Source: CALVGQ01 sp964368495
GTDB taxonomy: Bacteria > Bacillota_I > Bacilli_A > Erysipelotrichales > Erysipelotrichaceae
Direction of reading: 5' to 3'
Assembly: GCA_964368495.1 (NCBI GenBank)
Contig: CAYJAJ010000035.1
Location: forward strand, 1 to 11,858
DNA length: 11,858 nt
This document shows, piece by piece, positions 7,016 through 11,858 of the stretch. Numbering within the stretch: the first letter of the stretch is position 1; each line of letters begins with the position of its first letter. The notes under the pieces are model-generated. The model searched no databases and was not told where the DNA came from. It saw only the letters and a list, made by a program, of their open reading frames with translations. The translations under genes and the position numbers were made by a program.

Positions 7016-7020
7016 GTCAA
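6993..7020 (-). promoter_or_regulatory. Promoter of the SPFH/RHH operon
   Basis: Minus strand: perfect TTGACA (7015-7020), 16-nt spacer, TATCAT (6993-6998, 5/6). The -10 and spacer lie inside the palindrome, so bound repressor would block polymerase. Confidence 0.7.
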
Positions 7021-7027
7021 GAACCTA

Positions 7028-7056
7028 TTTACACAAATGTATTTTTTCTTTATACT
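7028..7056 (+). promoter_or_regulatory. Promoter of the TupA-like gene
   Basis: Plus strand: TTTACA (7028-7033), 17-nt spacer, TATACT (7051-7056). It lies 7 bp from the divergent SPFH -35 box, so the operator protein could affect both directions. Confidence 0.7.
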
Positions 7057-7080
7057 GTGCATGTTAGGAAAGCAAATAAA

Positions 7081-8001
7081 ATGAATACTCAACGTAAAAT
7101 TAAACCATTATTAAAAAAAGGATATAAATTTCTTTACCACCATCAATTTTTAAACTTTATGTCTGACAAAAATTACATTATGCTAAAATTTTGGGCAACT
7201 ATGGATTACTCATTAGATTTGAAGTCTCCAAAAACATTAAGTGAAAAAATACAGTGGTTAAAGTTGTATGATCATAACCCAAAATATGCAAACTTAATTG
7301 ATAAATATGAAGTTAAGAAGATTGTTTCCGATTTTATTGGTAAGGAATATGTTATCGAAACTTATCAAATAGCAACTTATTTCGATGAAATTGACTTTGA
7401 TAATTTACCTAATCAATTTGTTATAAAATGCACTCACGATAGTGCAAGCTATATTATTTGTAAAGATAAGTCAAAATTTGATATACTTCAAGCAAAAAAG
7501 AAAATCAATAAGGCTCTAAAGCGAAATCACTTTTATAAAAATCGTGAATGGGCTTATAAACATATTAAGCCGCGAATAATTATTGAAAAGTACATAGAAG
7601 ATGAACCTAATCAACCTTTAATAGATTATAAGTTTATGTGCTCTATGGGTCATATTGACAACATCATGGTTTGTGCAAATAGAAAATACACTGGCACTGA
7701 ATTTTATTTTTTTGATATTAAATGGAATTTTTTTGAATTTAGTAAAAGAACTTTGCCATATAAGGCGTTTGATTTATACCCAAAACCCGCGAATTTAGAC
7801 AAAATGCTTGAAATCTGTAGTATACTTTCAAAAGATTTACCCTTTGTACGTATTGACTTATATAATGTTAACGGAAAGATATATTTTGGTGAAATTACCT
7901 TATATCCTGAAGGTGGGTTTGGAAGTGAATATTTAAAAGAAGTTGACTTGAAATTCGGAAACATGTTTTCTATAAATGATGTAAAGAACTCAAAACTATA
8001 A
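7081..8001 (+). CDS. TupA-like ATP-grasp protein (cell-surface glycopolymer related)
   Basis: This 306-aa protein matches the TupA-like ATP-grasp family seen in teichuronopeptide and polysaccharide loci. Shared features are SPKTLSEKIQWLKLYDHNP (49-67), DKYEVKKIV (74-82), LPNQFVIKCTHDSASYIICK (109-128), PRIIIEKYIED (164-174), DYKFMC (182-187) and the C-terminal catalytic block with RIDLYN (257-262) and GEITLYPEGGF (270-280). The last holds the acidic metal ligands. Such enzymes are thought to join an amino acid or peptide to a surface glycan using ATP; the substrate is not predictable here. The start ATG at 7081 has AGGAAAG (7066-7072) 8 nt upstream; a GTG at 7057 overlaps the promoter and is rejected. 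It is an orphan, with no glycosyltransferase or export genes beside it. Confidence 0.87.
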   Translation: MNTQRKIKPLLKKGYKFLYHHQFLNFMSDKNYIMLKFWATMDYSLDLKSPKTLSEKIQWLKLYDHNPKYANLIDKYEVKKIVSDFIGKEYVIETYQIATYFDEIDFDNLPNQFVIKCTHDSASYIICKDKSKFDILQAKKKINKALKRNHFYKNREWAYKHIKPRIIIEKYIEDEPNQPLIDYKFMCSMGHIDNIMVCANRKYTGTEFYFFDIKWNFFEFSKRTLPYKAFDLYPKPANLDKMLEICSILSKDLPFVRIDLYNVNGKIYFGEITLYPEGGFGSEYLKEVDLKFGNMFSINDVKNSKL

Positions 8002-8068
8002 AAAAGCTCCTCTTTTAATGTTAGTATATCGATTTTTTTATACTATCCATTATAGATGGAGCTTTTTT
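8000..8068. terminator. Branched bidirectional terminator
   Basis: An 11-bp outer stem (8000-8010 with 8058-8068, A-run plus GCTCC/GGAGC plus T-run) encloses 47 nt. Inside is a second stem TAGTATA/TATACTA (8022-8028 with 8039-8045) and an optional TCCAT/ATGGA (8046-8050 with 8056-8060). A-run and T-run on the two sides let it work for the TupA-like gene (+) and the lipoprotein gene (-). Confidence 0.75.
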
Positions 8069-8079
8069 CTTTTTAAGTT

Positions 8080-8859
8080 TTAATATTCTATGTATTCTTC
8101 AACATTTTCAGGAACAGGCACCACAACTTTCTCACCATAGTTGTGATATGTTATCTCCATGTTCATTTTAATCGTTGCTAATTGTCCGTCAACTACGGTA
8201 GATATTTGCATTTCCAAATGCTGTTGAAGAGGGTTATGGGAAGCATCTAAAACATAACTTCCTTTCATTTGATCAACAAGAATTTCTTCAACAGTAGTCA
8301 ATTCCTCTAATCCACTCATTGCTCCTAGTTGTGCAAAAACTTCAGAAAAATCATCACCCGTGATTTCGTAAGTAAGCACTGTGTTTCCAGCTTCTTCACT
8401 TATTACTACATTCGATAATAAATTTTCAGACATAATATCCATTTGATAATCACTAAGATCAACAACATTTTCAAAATTTTCAGCAATTTTCATTTTTTGT
8501 CCAAAAGTCTCTACAAAAATATATCCATCAAAATAATACATTTCTGTTACAAACTCATTAGTCATTAAATCTGTAGTTGTATTGCTATAAAATTGTATAT
8601 TTTCTTTATCACTCATATCTAGTTTTGTTGATGATACTGTAGTAACTTCCATGTTCATTGATTCTGCAGCAGAGATGGACATATCTACTTCAACACCAAT
8701 ATCCAGAAAATCTTGATTTCCTGCATTTGTAAATATCTCCAAAATTTCTTCTTGATTTAATTGTTTTGTTTCTTCAACACCACCACTTGTGGTACCTTCG
8801 TCATTACATCCACTTAGTGATAATGTAAGTATCACAACTAATAAAATTTTTTTTATCAT
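8080..8859 (-). CDS. Secreted lipoprotein, LolA/LppX-like beta fold suspected
   Basis: The 259-aa protein has a classic lipoprotein signal: MIKK, a hydrophobic stretch and lipobox LSGC with the lipidated Cys at 18. An acidic, Thr/Ser-rich linker and an EEILEIF helix follow. The rest is a long series of alternating beta strands (for example MNMEVTTVSSTKLDMSD, EMYYFDGYIFVET, TVLTYEITGDDF, MNMEITYHNYG), ending PVPENVEEYIEY. This resembles the many Firmicutes lipoproteins with a LolA/LppX-like lipid- or ligand-binding fold (DUF6612-like), but the assignment is from pattern only. It should be anchored on the outer face of the membrane. GGGGGA (8866-8871) precedes the start. Its promoter overlaps the end of the popT-type gene upstream. 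Confidence 0.82.
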   Translation of the reverse strand: MIKKILLVVILTLSLSGCNDEGTTSGGVEETKQLNQEEILEIFTNAGNQDFLDIGVEVDMSISAAESMNMEVTTVSSTKLDMSDKENIQFYSNTTTDLMTNEFVTEMYYFDGYIFVETFGQKMKIAENFENVVDLSDYQMDIMSENLLSNVVISEEAGNTVLTYEITGDDFSEVFAQLGAMSGLEELTTVEEILVDQMKGSYVLDASHNPLQQHLEMQISTVVDGQLATIKMNMEITYHNYGEKVVVPVPENVEEYIEY

Positions 8860-8889
8860 AATAATTCCCCCAGGACTTGATATAAATTA

Positions 8890-8917
8890 ATTATACACTA
8901 AGATAGCTTTAATGCAA
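8890..8917 (-). promoter_or_regulatory. Promoter of the lipoprotein gene
   Basis: Minus strand: TATAAT (8890-8895) with TTGCAT (8912-8917) 16 nt upstream. The -10 is perfect and the -35 weak. The -35 lies within the last codons of the DUF368 gene, so the lipoprotein gene can be transcribed separately or by read-through. Confidence 0.5.
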
Positions 8918-9740
8918 GGAAATACCCAACAGCTCCCATTACTAAGCTAAATACTATCGTTAAACCACTTAAATCATTGAATGTATTCATTAATACGATT
9001 GCAAATGGTGAAGCTACAATCAATCCCATAATAACACTATAAGCATAATTTGGCATTGATTTAAGCATATAATCAATAATCTTAGCAATAACTACAATAC
9101 CAATAAGTATCCCTACTCCAAATGGTGCAAGTATTAATGAATTCTCAATTAGCAATGGTAATTCAAAGCTAGTCACCCCAACAATAAACGACTTCACTGC
9201 CAATATAATTTGATGATAAAATCCTAACAACATAAGGACCATTGAACCACTAACTCCAGGAACTACCATTGTTGCACTAGCAATTACACCCACAAAAAAT
9301 AAAATCACAAAGTTAATCATACTCACTTCAATTGTTGCCCCAGTATCTGTAGTTTCTCCACTCATCGCTAATAAAACGACAATTGCAAAAGCAAGAATAG
9401 CTACAAGAAGATGAGGAACTTTAATTGCTTTTGTATCAATTCTTTTAATAATAAGTGGAATTCCACCTAAAATTAAACCAATAAAAAACAGATTTGTTTG
9501 TAGTGGGTAGTTTTCAAATAAAAAAGTAATTACAAAAGATAAACCGCCAATTCCTAATAATGCCCCAATCACAATTGGAGTTAAAAAGGCAACACTTTGT
9601 TTAAAATCACTTTTAAGAGTTGTAACACTGTGAATCAATTTATCATAAATTCCCAATGAAACTGCCATAGTTCCACCGCTAACTCCTGGAATAATATTAG
9701 CAACCCCAATTAATGCACCTTTTAATATAAGTTTTATCAT
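8898..9740 (-). CDS. popT: DUF368 polyprenyl-phosphate transporter (PopT type)
   Basis: The 280-aa protein is highly hydrophobic, with about 8-9 membrane segments. It has two copies of the DUF368 signature: NIIPGVSGGTMA (15-26, PGVSGG at 18-23) and VVPGVSGSM (159-167, PGVSGS at 161-166). These give the inverted-repeat architecture of the family. DUF368 proteins were shown in other bacteria to return undecaprenyl phosphate across the cytoplasmic membrane for reuse in peptidoglycan and surface glycan synthesis, alongside DedA-type UptA. AAGAGGT (9747-9753) precedes the start. It has its own promoter and stands alone except for possible read-through into the lipoprotein gene. Transport by this particular copy is inferred from family membership. 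Confidence 0.92.
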   Translation of the reverse strand: MIKLILKGALIGVANIIPGVSGGTMAVSLGIYDKLIHSVTTLKSDFKQSVAFLTPIVIGALLGIGGLSFVITFLFENYPLQTNLFFIGLILGGIPLIIKRIDTKAIKVPHLLVAILAFAIVVLLAMSGETTDTGATIEVSMINFVILFFVGVIASATMVVPGVSGSMVLMLLGFYHQIILAVKSFIVGVTSFELPLLIENSLILAPFGVGILIGIVVIAKIIDYMLKSMPNYAYSVIMGLIVASPFAIVLMNTFNDLSGLTIVFSLVMGAVGYFLALKLS

Positions 9741-9767
9741 AAATATACCTCTTTAATATTCCAGTGT

Positions 9768-9796
9768 ATTATACCCTATTGTTTTATGGGTTACAA
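9768..9796 (-). promoter_or_regulatory. Promoter of the popT-type gene
   Basis: Minus strand: TTGTAA (9791-9796), 17-nt spacer, perfect TATAAT (9768-9773). Confidence 0.65.
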
Positions 9797-9827
9797 CTTC
9801 TTTTATTATGTAAAAATTAAATTTTTC

Positions 9828-9856
9828 TTGTCATTTACTATTCATTATGATATTAT
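9828..9856 (+). promoter_or_regulatory. Promoter of the tRNA operon
   Basis: Plus strand: TTGTCA (9828-9833), 17-nt spacer, TATTAT (9851-9856) with an extended TG at 9848-9849. The expected start is about 13 nt before the mature tRNA-Glu. Confidence 0.75.
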
Positions 9857-9875
9857 TTATTGGCACTAAACAATT

Positions 9876-9952
9876 GGCTCGTTGGTGAAGCGGCTTAACA
9901 CAGCGCCCTTTCACGGCGTCATTCACGGGTTCGAATCCCGTACGAGTCACCA
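9876..9952 (+). tRNA. tRNA-Glu (anticodon TTC)
   Basis: A full cloverleaf is visible: acceptor GGCTCGT/ACGAGTC (one G-U pair), anticodon stem GCGCC/GGCGT with loop CTTTCAC giving TTC, T arm CGGGTTCGAATCCCG, discriminator A and an encoded CCA (9950-9952). Confidence 0.97.
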
Positions 9953-9953
9953 C

Positions 9954-10027
9954 AGGGGTGTAGTACAATGGTAGTATTACGGTCTCCAAAACCGCAGATG
10001 GGAGTTCGATCCTCTCCACCCCTGCCA
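9954..10027 (+). tRNA. tRNA-Trp (anticodon CCA)
   Basis: Acceptor AGGGGTG/CACCCCT, anticodon loop CTCCAAA (anticodon CCA), T arm with GTTCGAT, discriminator G and an encoded CCA (10025-10027). It starts 1 nt after tRNA-Glu, so the two are processed from one transcript. The CCA anticodon reads UGG only, consistent with UGA as stop. Confidence 0.96.
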
Positions 10028-10065
10028 TTAGCATTTTGACTCGAACTTTCGAGTTTAAATACATC

Positions 10066-10102
10066 AAAAAGCACTGAAATTATAAAGGTTTCAGTGCTTT
10101 TT
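10066..10102. terminator. Strong terminator of the tRNA operon
   Basis: A 14-bp perfect stem (AAAAAGCACTGAAA, 10066-10079, with TTTCAGTGCTTTTT, 10089-10102) and a 9-nt loop; it can work in both directions. A shorter hairpin ACTCGA/TCGAGT (10039-10044 with 10049-10054) lies just upstream. Confidence 0.9.
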
Positions 10103-10129
10103 ATTATGCTATAAAAAAGGAGTGAAAAA

Positions 10130-10408
10130 ATGATGTATGAATATAAGGAATTGAACAAATGTGAAGCTTTAGAAAAAAGAATAATAACTACATGTAAGTT
10201 TAATAATGTTAAATATGAAATTAAGTCTGGTAATATAATAAACATTAATAACACTAATATTAGTTTTATAGAGCCACATAAAATAATAATATTTATTAAA
10301 AATAAGCATATTATCTTAATTTACTACAATAAAGAAAATATGTTTTTATATAATAGATGTTTACAAATTAGGTGTTTTTATAATGGATATTGGTTCTTTA
10401 TGGTATAA
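10130..10408 (+). CDS. Hypothetical 92-aa protein at the island edge
   Basis: I do not recognise this protein. It has AAGGAG (10117-10122) 7 nt before tandem ATG codons and runs for 92 codons in very AT-rich DNA. It is Asn/Ile/Lys-rich, with three Cys (residues 11, 22, 77) plus Cys82. The middle reads like alternating beta strands (KYEIKSGNIININNT, HKIIIFIKNKHIILIYYN), and there is no signal peptide or clear membrane helix. The stop codon lies within the -10 of the TcmP gene's promoter, 23 nt before its start, so it may be functionally tied to TcmP. A weak extended -10 (TGCTATAAA, 10107-10115) is too close to the SD to be convincing, so read-through from the tRNA operon is possible. It could be a decayed gene, given the compositional bias. 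Confidence 0.55.
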   Translation: MMYEYKELNKCEALEKRIITTCKFNNVKYEIKSGNIININNTNISFIEPHKIIIFIKNKHIILIYYNKENMFLYNRCLQIRCFYNGYWFFMV

Positions 10409-10409
10409 T
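10401..10409 (+). promoter_or_regulatory. Extended -10 promoter of the TcmP gene
   Basis: TGGTATAAT is a perfect extended -10; the region 17 nt upstream has no good -35. The predicted start near 10416 gives an extremely short leader before AGGAG (10419-10423). Confidence 0.6.
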
Positions 10410-10431
10410 ATGCTTATTAGGAGCTGATAGT

Positions 10432-11556
10432 ATGTCAAAAGATAATNNNNNNNNNNAAGTGTTAAAGGCATATATAATCCCATGGATGAGAAAGGTAACA
10501 TTAAATCCATATGGATGCCACAAATGCTTGATGGTTGATACCTTTGCTGGCGCTGGTAAATACAAAGATGGCGAAGATGGTTCTCCGCTAATATTAATAA
10601 AAGAAGCAATAGAATTTATCAAGCAAGCTGATAGTAATTCTATGAATATAGAAGATATTTTTATAATATTAATAGAAGCTAATAAAGAAATATTTTTACA
10701 ATTAAAGAAAAATGTCGAAAAAATTATAGGAGAAGAATTAATAGTAGATGTTATGAATTCATGTAAATCTTTCAAAAAATTGAACATTGCTATAATAAAT
10801 GATTCTCATGAAAATTTTATAAAAGAATTCATAGAAGATATAGATCAAGTAATCCCTACTTTTATATTTATGGATCCATTTGGTTTTTCCTTACCTTTTG
10901 ATTTAAACAAGAGTTTACTTACTAAATATAGTAATATAGAATTATTTATAAATATTATGTATGAAGAATTAGGGCGCTTTATTGAANNNNNNNNNNAAAT
11001 ATTATTTGATGAAGATGATTTAAGTTCTATTTATTCTGAAATAAAAGGTAAAAAAAGTGCTGAAAGACGTAACACAATATCTGAATTATATAAGAGTAAA
11101 CTAAAAAATGTAGGTGCAGAGTATGTCTTAGATTTTGATATTCAAAAGGCTTCTGGTCATTTTAAAATGATTTTAATACATGCTACTAAAAATATAGAAG
11201 GTTTTGATTTGATGAAAGATGTGTTAAATAAATTTTCAACAGATAATATTAAAGATTTTGAATATCATGTTAACAGAAATCAAAATCAGTTACAATTATT
11301 TAAATATCCAAAAGAGGAAGAAACTATAAAAGATATGGCTGACTATATTTATGAAGAATGTCAAGGCAGAGTTGTCTCTTCTACTTTTATTAAAAATTTG
11401 GCGAAAAAGCATAGTTATTTACCAGCTAAATTTCAAAAAAGAGCATTGAAATTATTAAATAGTAAGGGACTTATAGAAAAAACGTATCGAAGAAATGGTG
11501 TTAATGTTAAAGCAAATTCTTTTCCTGATGATTGTTTTATAAAATTTAAATTTTAA
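10432..11556 (+). CDS. tcmP: TcmP-family three-Cys-motif partner protein (methyltransferase-like)
   Basis: As assembled the protein has 374 aa, including eight unknown residues at two N gaps. The N-terminal half looks like a class I methyltransferase Rossmann core: VDTFAGAGKY (35-44, motif I), an acidic end of beta 2 at Glu82 (LIEAN), and MDPFGF (147-152, motif IV-like). KDGEDGSPLILI (45-56) is the TcmP family signature as I remember it. The last ~75 residues form a winged-helix-like region (DMADYIYEE, then KNLAKKHSYLPAKFQKRALKLL and a basic hairpin). TcmP proteins are known only as partners of a neighbouring three-Cys/radical-SAM-like protein; their reaction is unknown. Such a partner starts about 100 nt downstream. 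The ATG at 10432 has AGGAG 8 nt upstream; the TTG at 10390 lies in the promoter and is rejected. The first gap probably hides more than 10 bases of the N-terminus. Confidence 0.85.
   Translation: MSKDNXXXXVLKAYIIPWMRKVTLNPYGCHKCLMVDTFAGAGKYKDGEDGSPLILIKEAIEFIKQADSNSMNIEDIFIILIEANKEIFLQLKKNVEKIIGEELIVDVMNSCKSFKKLNIAIINDSHENFIKEFIEDIDQVIPTFIFMDPFGFSLPFDLNKSLLTKYSNIELFINIMYEELGRFIEXXXXILFDEDDLSSIYSEIKGKKSAERRNTISELYKSKLKNVGAEYVLDFDIQKASGHFKMILIHATKNIEGFDLMKDVLNKFSTDNIKDFEYHVNRNQNQLQLFKYPKEEETIKDMADYIYEECQGRVVSSTFIKNLAKKHSYLPAKFQKRALKLLNSKGLIEKTYRRNGVNVKANSFPDDCFIKFKF
10447..10456. other. Assembly gap (10 N) in the TcmP N-terminus
   Basis: Ten Ns after codon 5. The frame continues across it only because of the placeholder length. 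Family members, from memory, have roughly 14-16 residues between the MSKDN-like start and the ILKxYL-like helix, so the true gap may be longer. Confidence 0.95.
10987..10996. other. Assembly gap (10 N) in the TcmP middle
   Basis: Ten Ns after residue 185 of the TcmP gene; the frame is again kept on both sides. Confidence 0.95.
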
Positions 11557-11564
11557 TCTTGTTA

Positions 11565-11588
11565 AAGCCCTATCAGCATTGCTGGCTT
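11565..11588 (+). terminator. Possible hairpin after the TcmP gene
   Basis: AAGC (11565-11568), a 5-nt bulge, CAGC (11574-11577), loop ATT, GCTG (11581-11584) and GCTT (11585-11588) can pair as an 8-bp bulged stem. Any T tract would be in the N gap that begins 2 nt later, so its role as a terminator is undecided. Confidence 0.3.
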
Positions 11589-11589
11589 G

Positions 11590-11599
11590 NNNNNNNNNN
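11590..11599. other. Assembly gap (10 N) between TcmP and the radical-SAM-like gene
   Basis: Ten Ns of unknown true length. An extra small gene or a promoter element could be missing here, so the apparent 101-nt intergenic distance is not reliable. Confidence 0.95.
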
Positions 11600-11606
11600 T
11601 ATAAAA

Positions 11607-11635
11607 TTTAAATAAATTATGTAATATGTTATAAT
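11607..11635 (+). promoter_or_regulatory. Promoter of the radical-SAM-like gene
   Basis: A perfect TATAAT (11630-11635) with a weak TTTAAA (11607-11612) 17 nt upstream; AAAGGAG follows at 11645-11651. Confidence 0.45.
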
Positions 11636-11657
11636 TAGTAAAACAAAGGAGTAAAAT

Positions 11658-11858
11658 ATGATATGTAAAAATAAAATGGAAAGAAAAACCTTATTGTATA
11701 AAACTGGTGTGGAATATGGCGACTATACTATAAATCATGTTCAAGGTTGTTCACATGGGTGTATGTATCCATGTTATGCTTTTTTGATGGCAAAAAGATT
11801 TGGAAAAGTAAAAACACATGAAAATTGGATTCAACCAATAATTGTTAAAAATAGTATA
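11658..11858 (+). CDS. Radical-SAM-like three-Cys protein, 5' part only
   Basis: The first 67 codons are present and the gene runs off the window. AAAGGAG (11645-11651) sits 6 nt before the ATG. The N-terminus reads LLYKTGVEYGDYTINHVQGC, and three cysteines lie at 31, 35 and 39 in GCSHGCMYPCYAF, followed by MAKRFGKVK. This matches my memory of radical SAM proteins of sporadic, mobile distribution in Firmicutes (the 'radical SAM mobile pair' and related SPL-like groups). The cysteines should bind a [4Fe-4S] cluster, although the spacing is CX3CX3C rather than the canonical CX3CX2C. Adjacency to TcmP supports a working pair. Whether this is the usual TcmP partner (Gp37/Gp68, DUF5131-like) or another subfamily cannot be settled from the fragment. 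Confidence 0.8.
   Translation, partial: MICKNKMERKTLLYKTGVEYGDYTINHVQGCSHGCMYPCYAFLMAKRFGKVKTHENWIQPIIVKNSI

Larger units (their letters stand above)
11538..11613 (+). repeat. 14-bp direct repeat flanking the third gap
   Basis: TATAAAATTTAAAT occurs at 11538-11551 (end of the TcmP gene) and again at 11600-11613, immediately after the gap at 11590-11599. The sequence is low in complexity, so chance is possible, but its position beside the gap suggests a repeat that broke the assembly. Confidence 0.6.

Noticed and set aside
7704..7964. Minus-strand ORF in the TupA-like gene
   Set aside because: It is antisense to conserved ATP-grasp motifs and has no SD or promoter.
9831..10254. Two minus-strand ORFs across the tRNA region
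   Set aside because: They are antisense to tRNA-Glu and tRNA-Trp, the familiar false ORFs produced by tRNA sequence (GGEDRTP-like), and lack an SD.
10390..10431. TTG start for TcmP
   Set aside because: It lies before the extended -10 and would add a promoter-encoded N-terminus; the ATG at 10432 has a proper SD.
10361..10787. Minus-strand ORFs across the TcmP start
   Set aside because: They run through an N gap, opposite the TcmP motifs, without initiation signals.
11565..11588. Possible CRISPR repeat end near the third gap
   Set aside because: Only one copy is visible and no spacer-repeat periodicity follows; it is described as a hairpin instead.
1..11858. Insertion sequences or transposases
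   Set aside because: No transposase or integrase reading frame and no terminal inverted repeats with target duplication were seen anywhere in the window.

Overview
The window looks like a draft-assembly piece of a low-GC Bacillota (Firmicutes) chromosome. It is AT-rich throughout, has strong AGGAGG-type ribosome binding sites and textbook sigma-A promoters, and carries a lipoprotein with a Gram-positive-style lipobox, a DUF368 lipid carrier transporter, a TupA-like ATP-grasp protein and several peptidoglycan-binding domains. The tRNA-Trp has a CCA anticodon and no gene needs UGA as a sense codon, so a Mycoplasma-type code is not indicated. The exact lineage cannot be fixed from this sequence.

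Left part (1-4738, almost all on the minus strand): an EF-G-like translational GTPase paralog is coupled to an upstream ankyrin-repeat protein. Before this pair lies a 39-codon ORF with its own promoter and SD, whose 3' end overlaps an intrinsic terminator. That layout suggests either ribosome-mediated attenuation of the operon or an independent mini-gene. An MscS-type mechanosensitive channel and a two-part peptidoglycan-binding protein follow. The latter has an apparently degenerate peptidase-like N-terminus.

Middle (4739-9800): a divergent gene with two peptidoglycan-binding domains, a small one-helix membrane protein, then an SPFH/band-7 membrane protein translationally coupled to a ribbon-helix-helix (Arc-like) DNA-binding protein. 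A 26-bp perfect palindrome with an 11-bp-spaced direct repeat overlaps the SPFH promoter and is the obvious candidate operator for that repressor. A TupA-like ATP-grasp gene diverges from it, with its promoter only 7 bp from the SPFH -35 box. It ends in a branched bidirectional terminator shared with a convergent lipoprotein gene. Upstream of the lipoprotein is the DUF368 (PopT-type) undecaprenyl-phosphate transporter.

Right part (9828-11858, plus strand): a strong promoter drives tRNA-Glu(TTC) and tRNA-Trp(CCA), closed by a 14-bp-stem terminator. Beyond the tRNAs the sequence becomes visibly more AT-rich, contains three 10-N assembly gaps and carries accessory genes: an unrecognised 92-aa ORF, a TcmP-family protein (three-Cys-motif partner; methyltransferase-like core plus C-terminal winged helix) and the start of a radical-SAM-like protein with three cysteines spaced CX3CX3C. 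This tRNA-anchored TcmP + three-Cys pair is the best candidate for a poorly described, mobile, possibly defence- or modification-related system.
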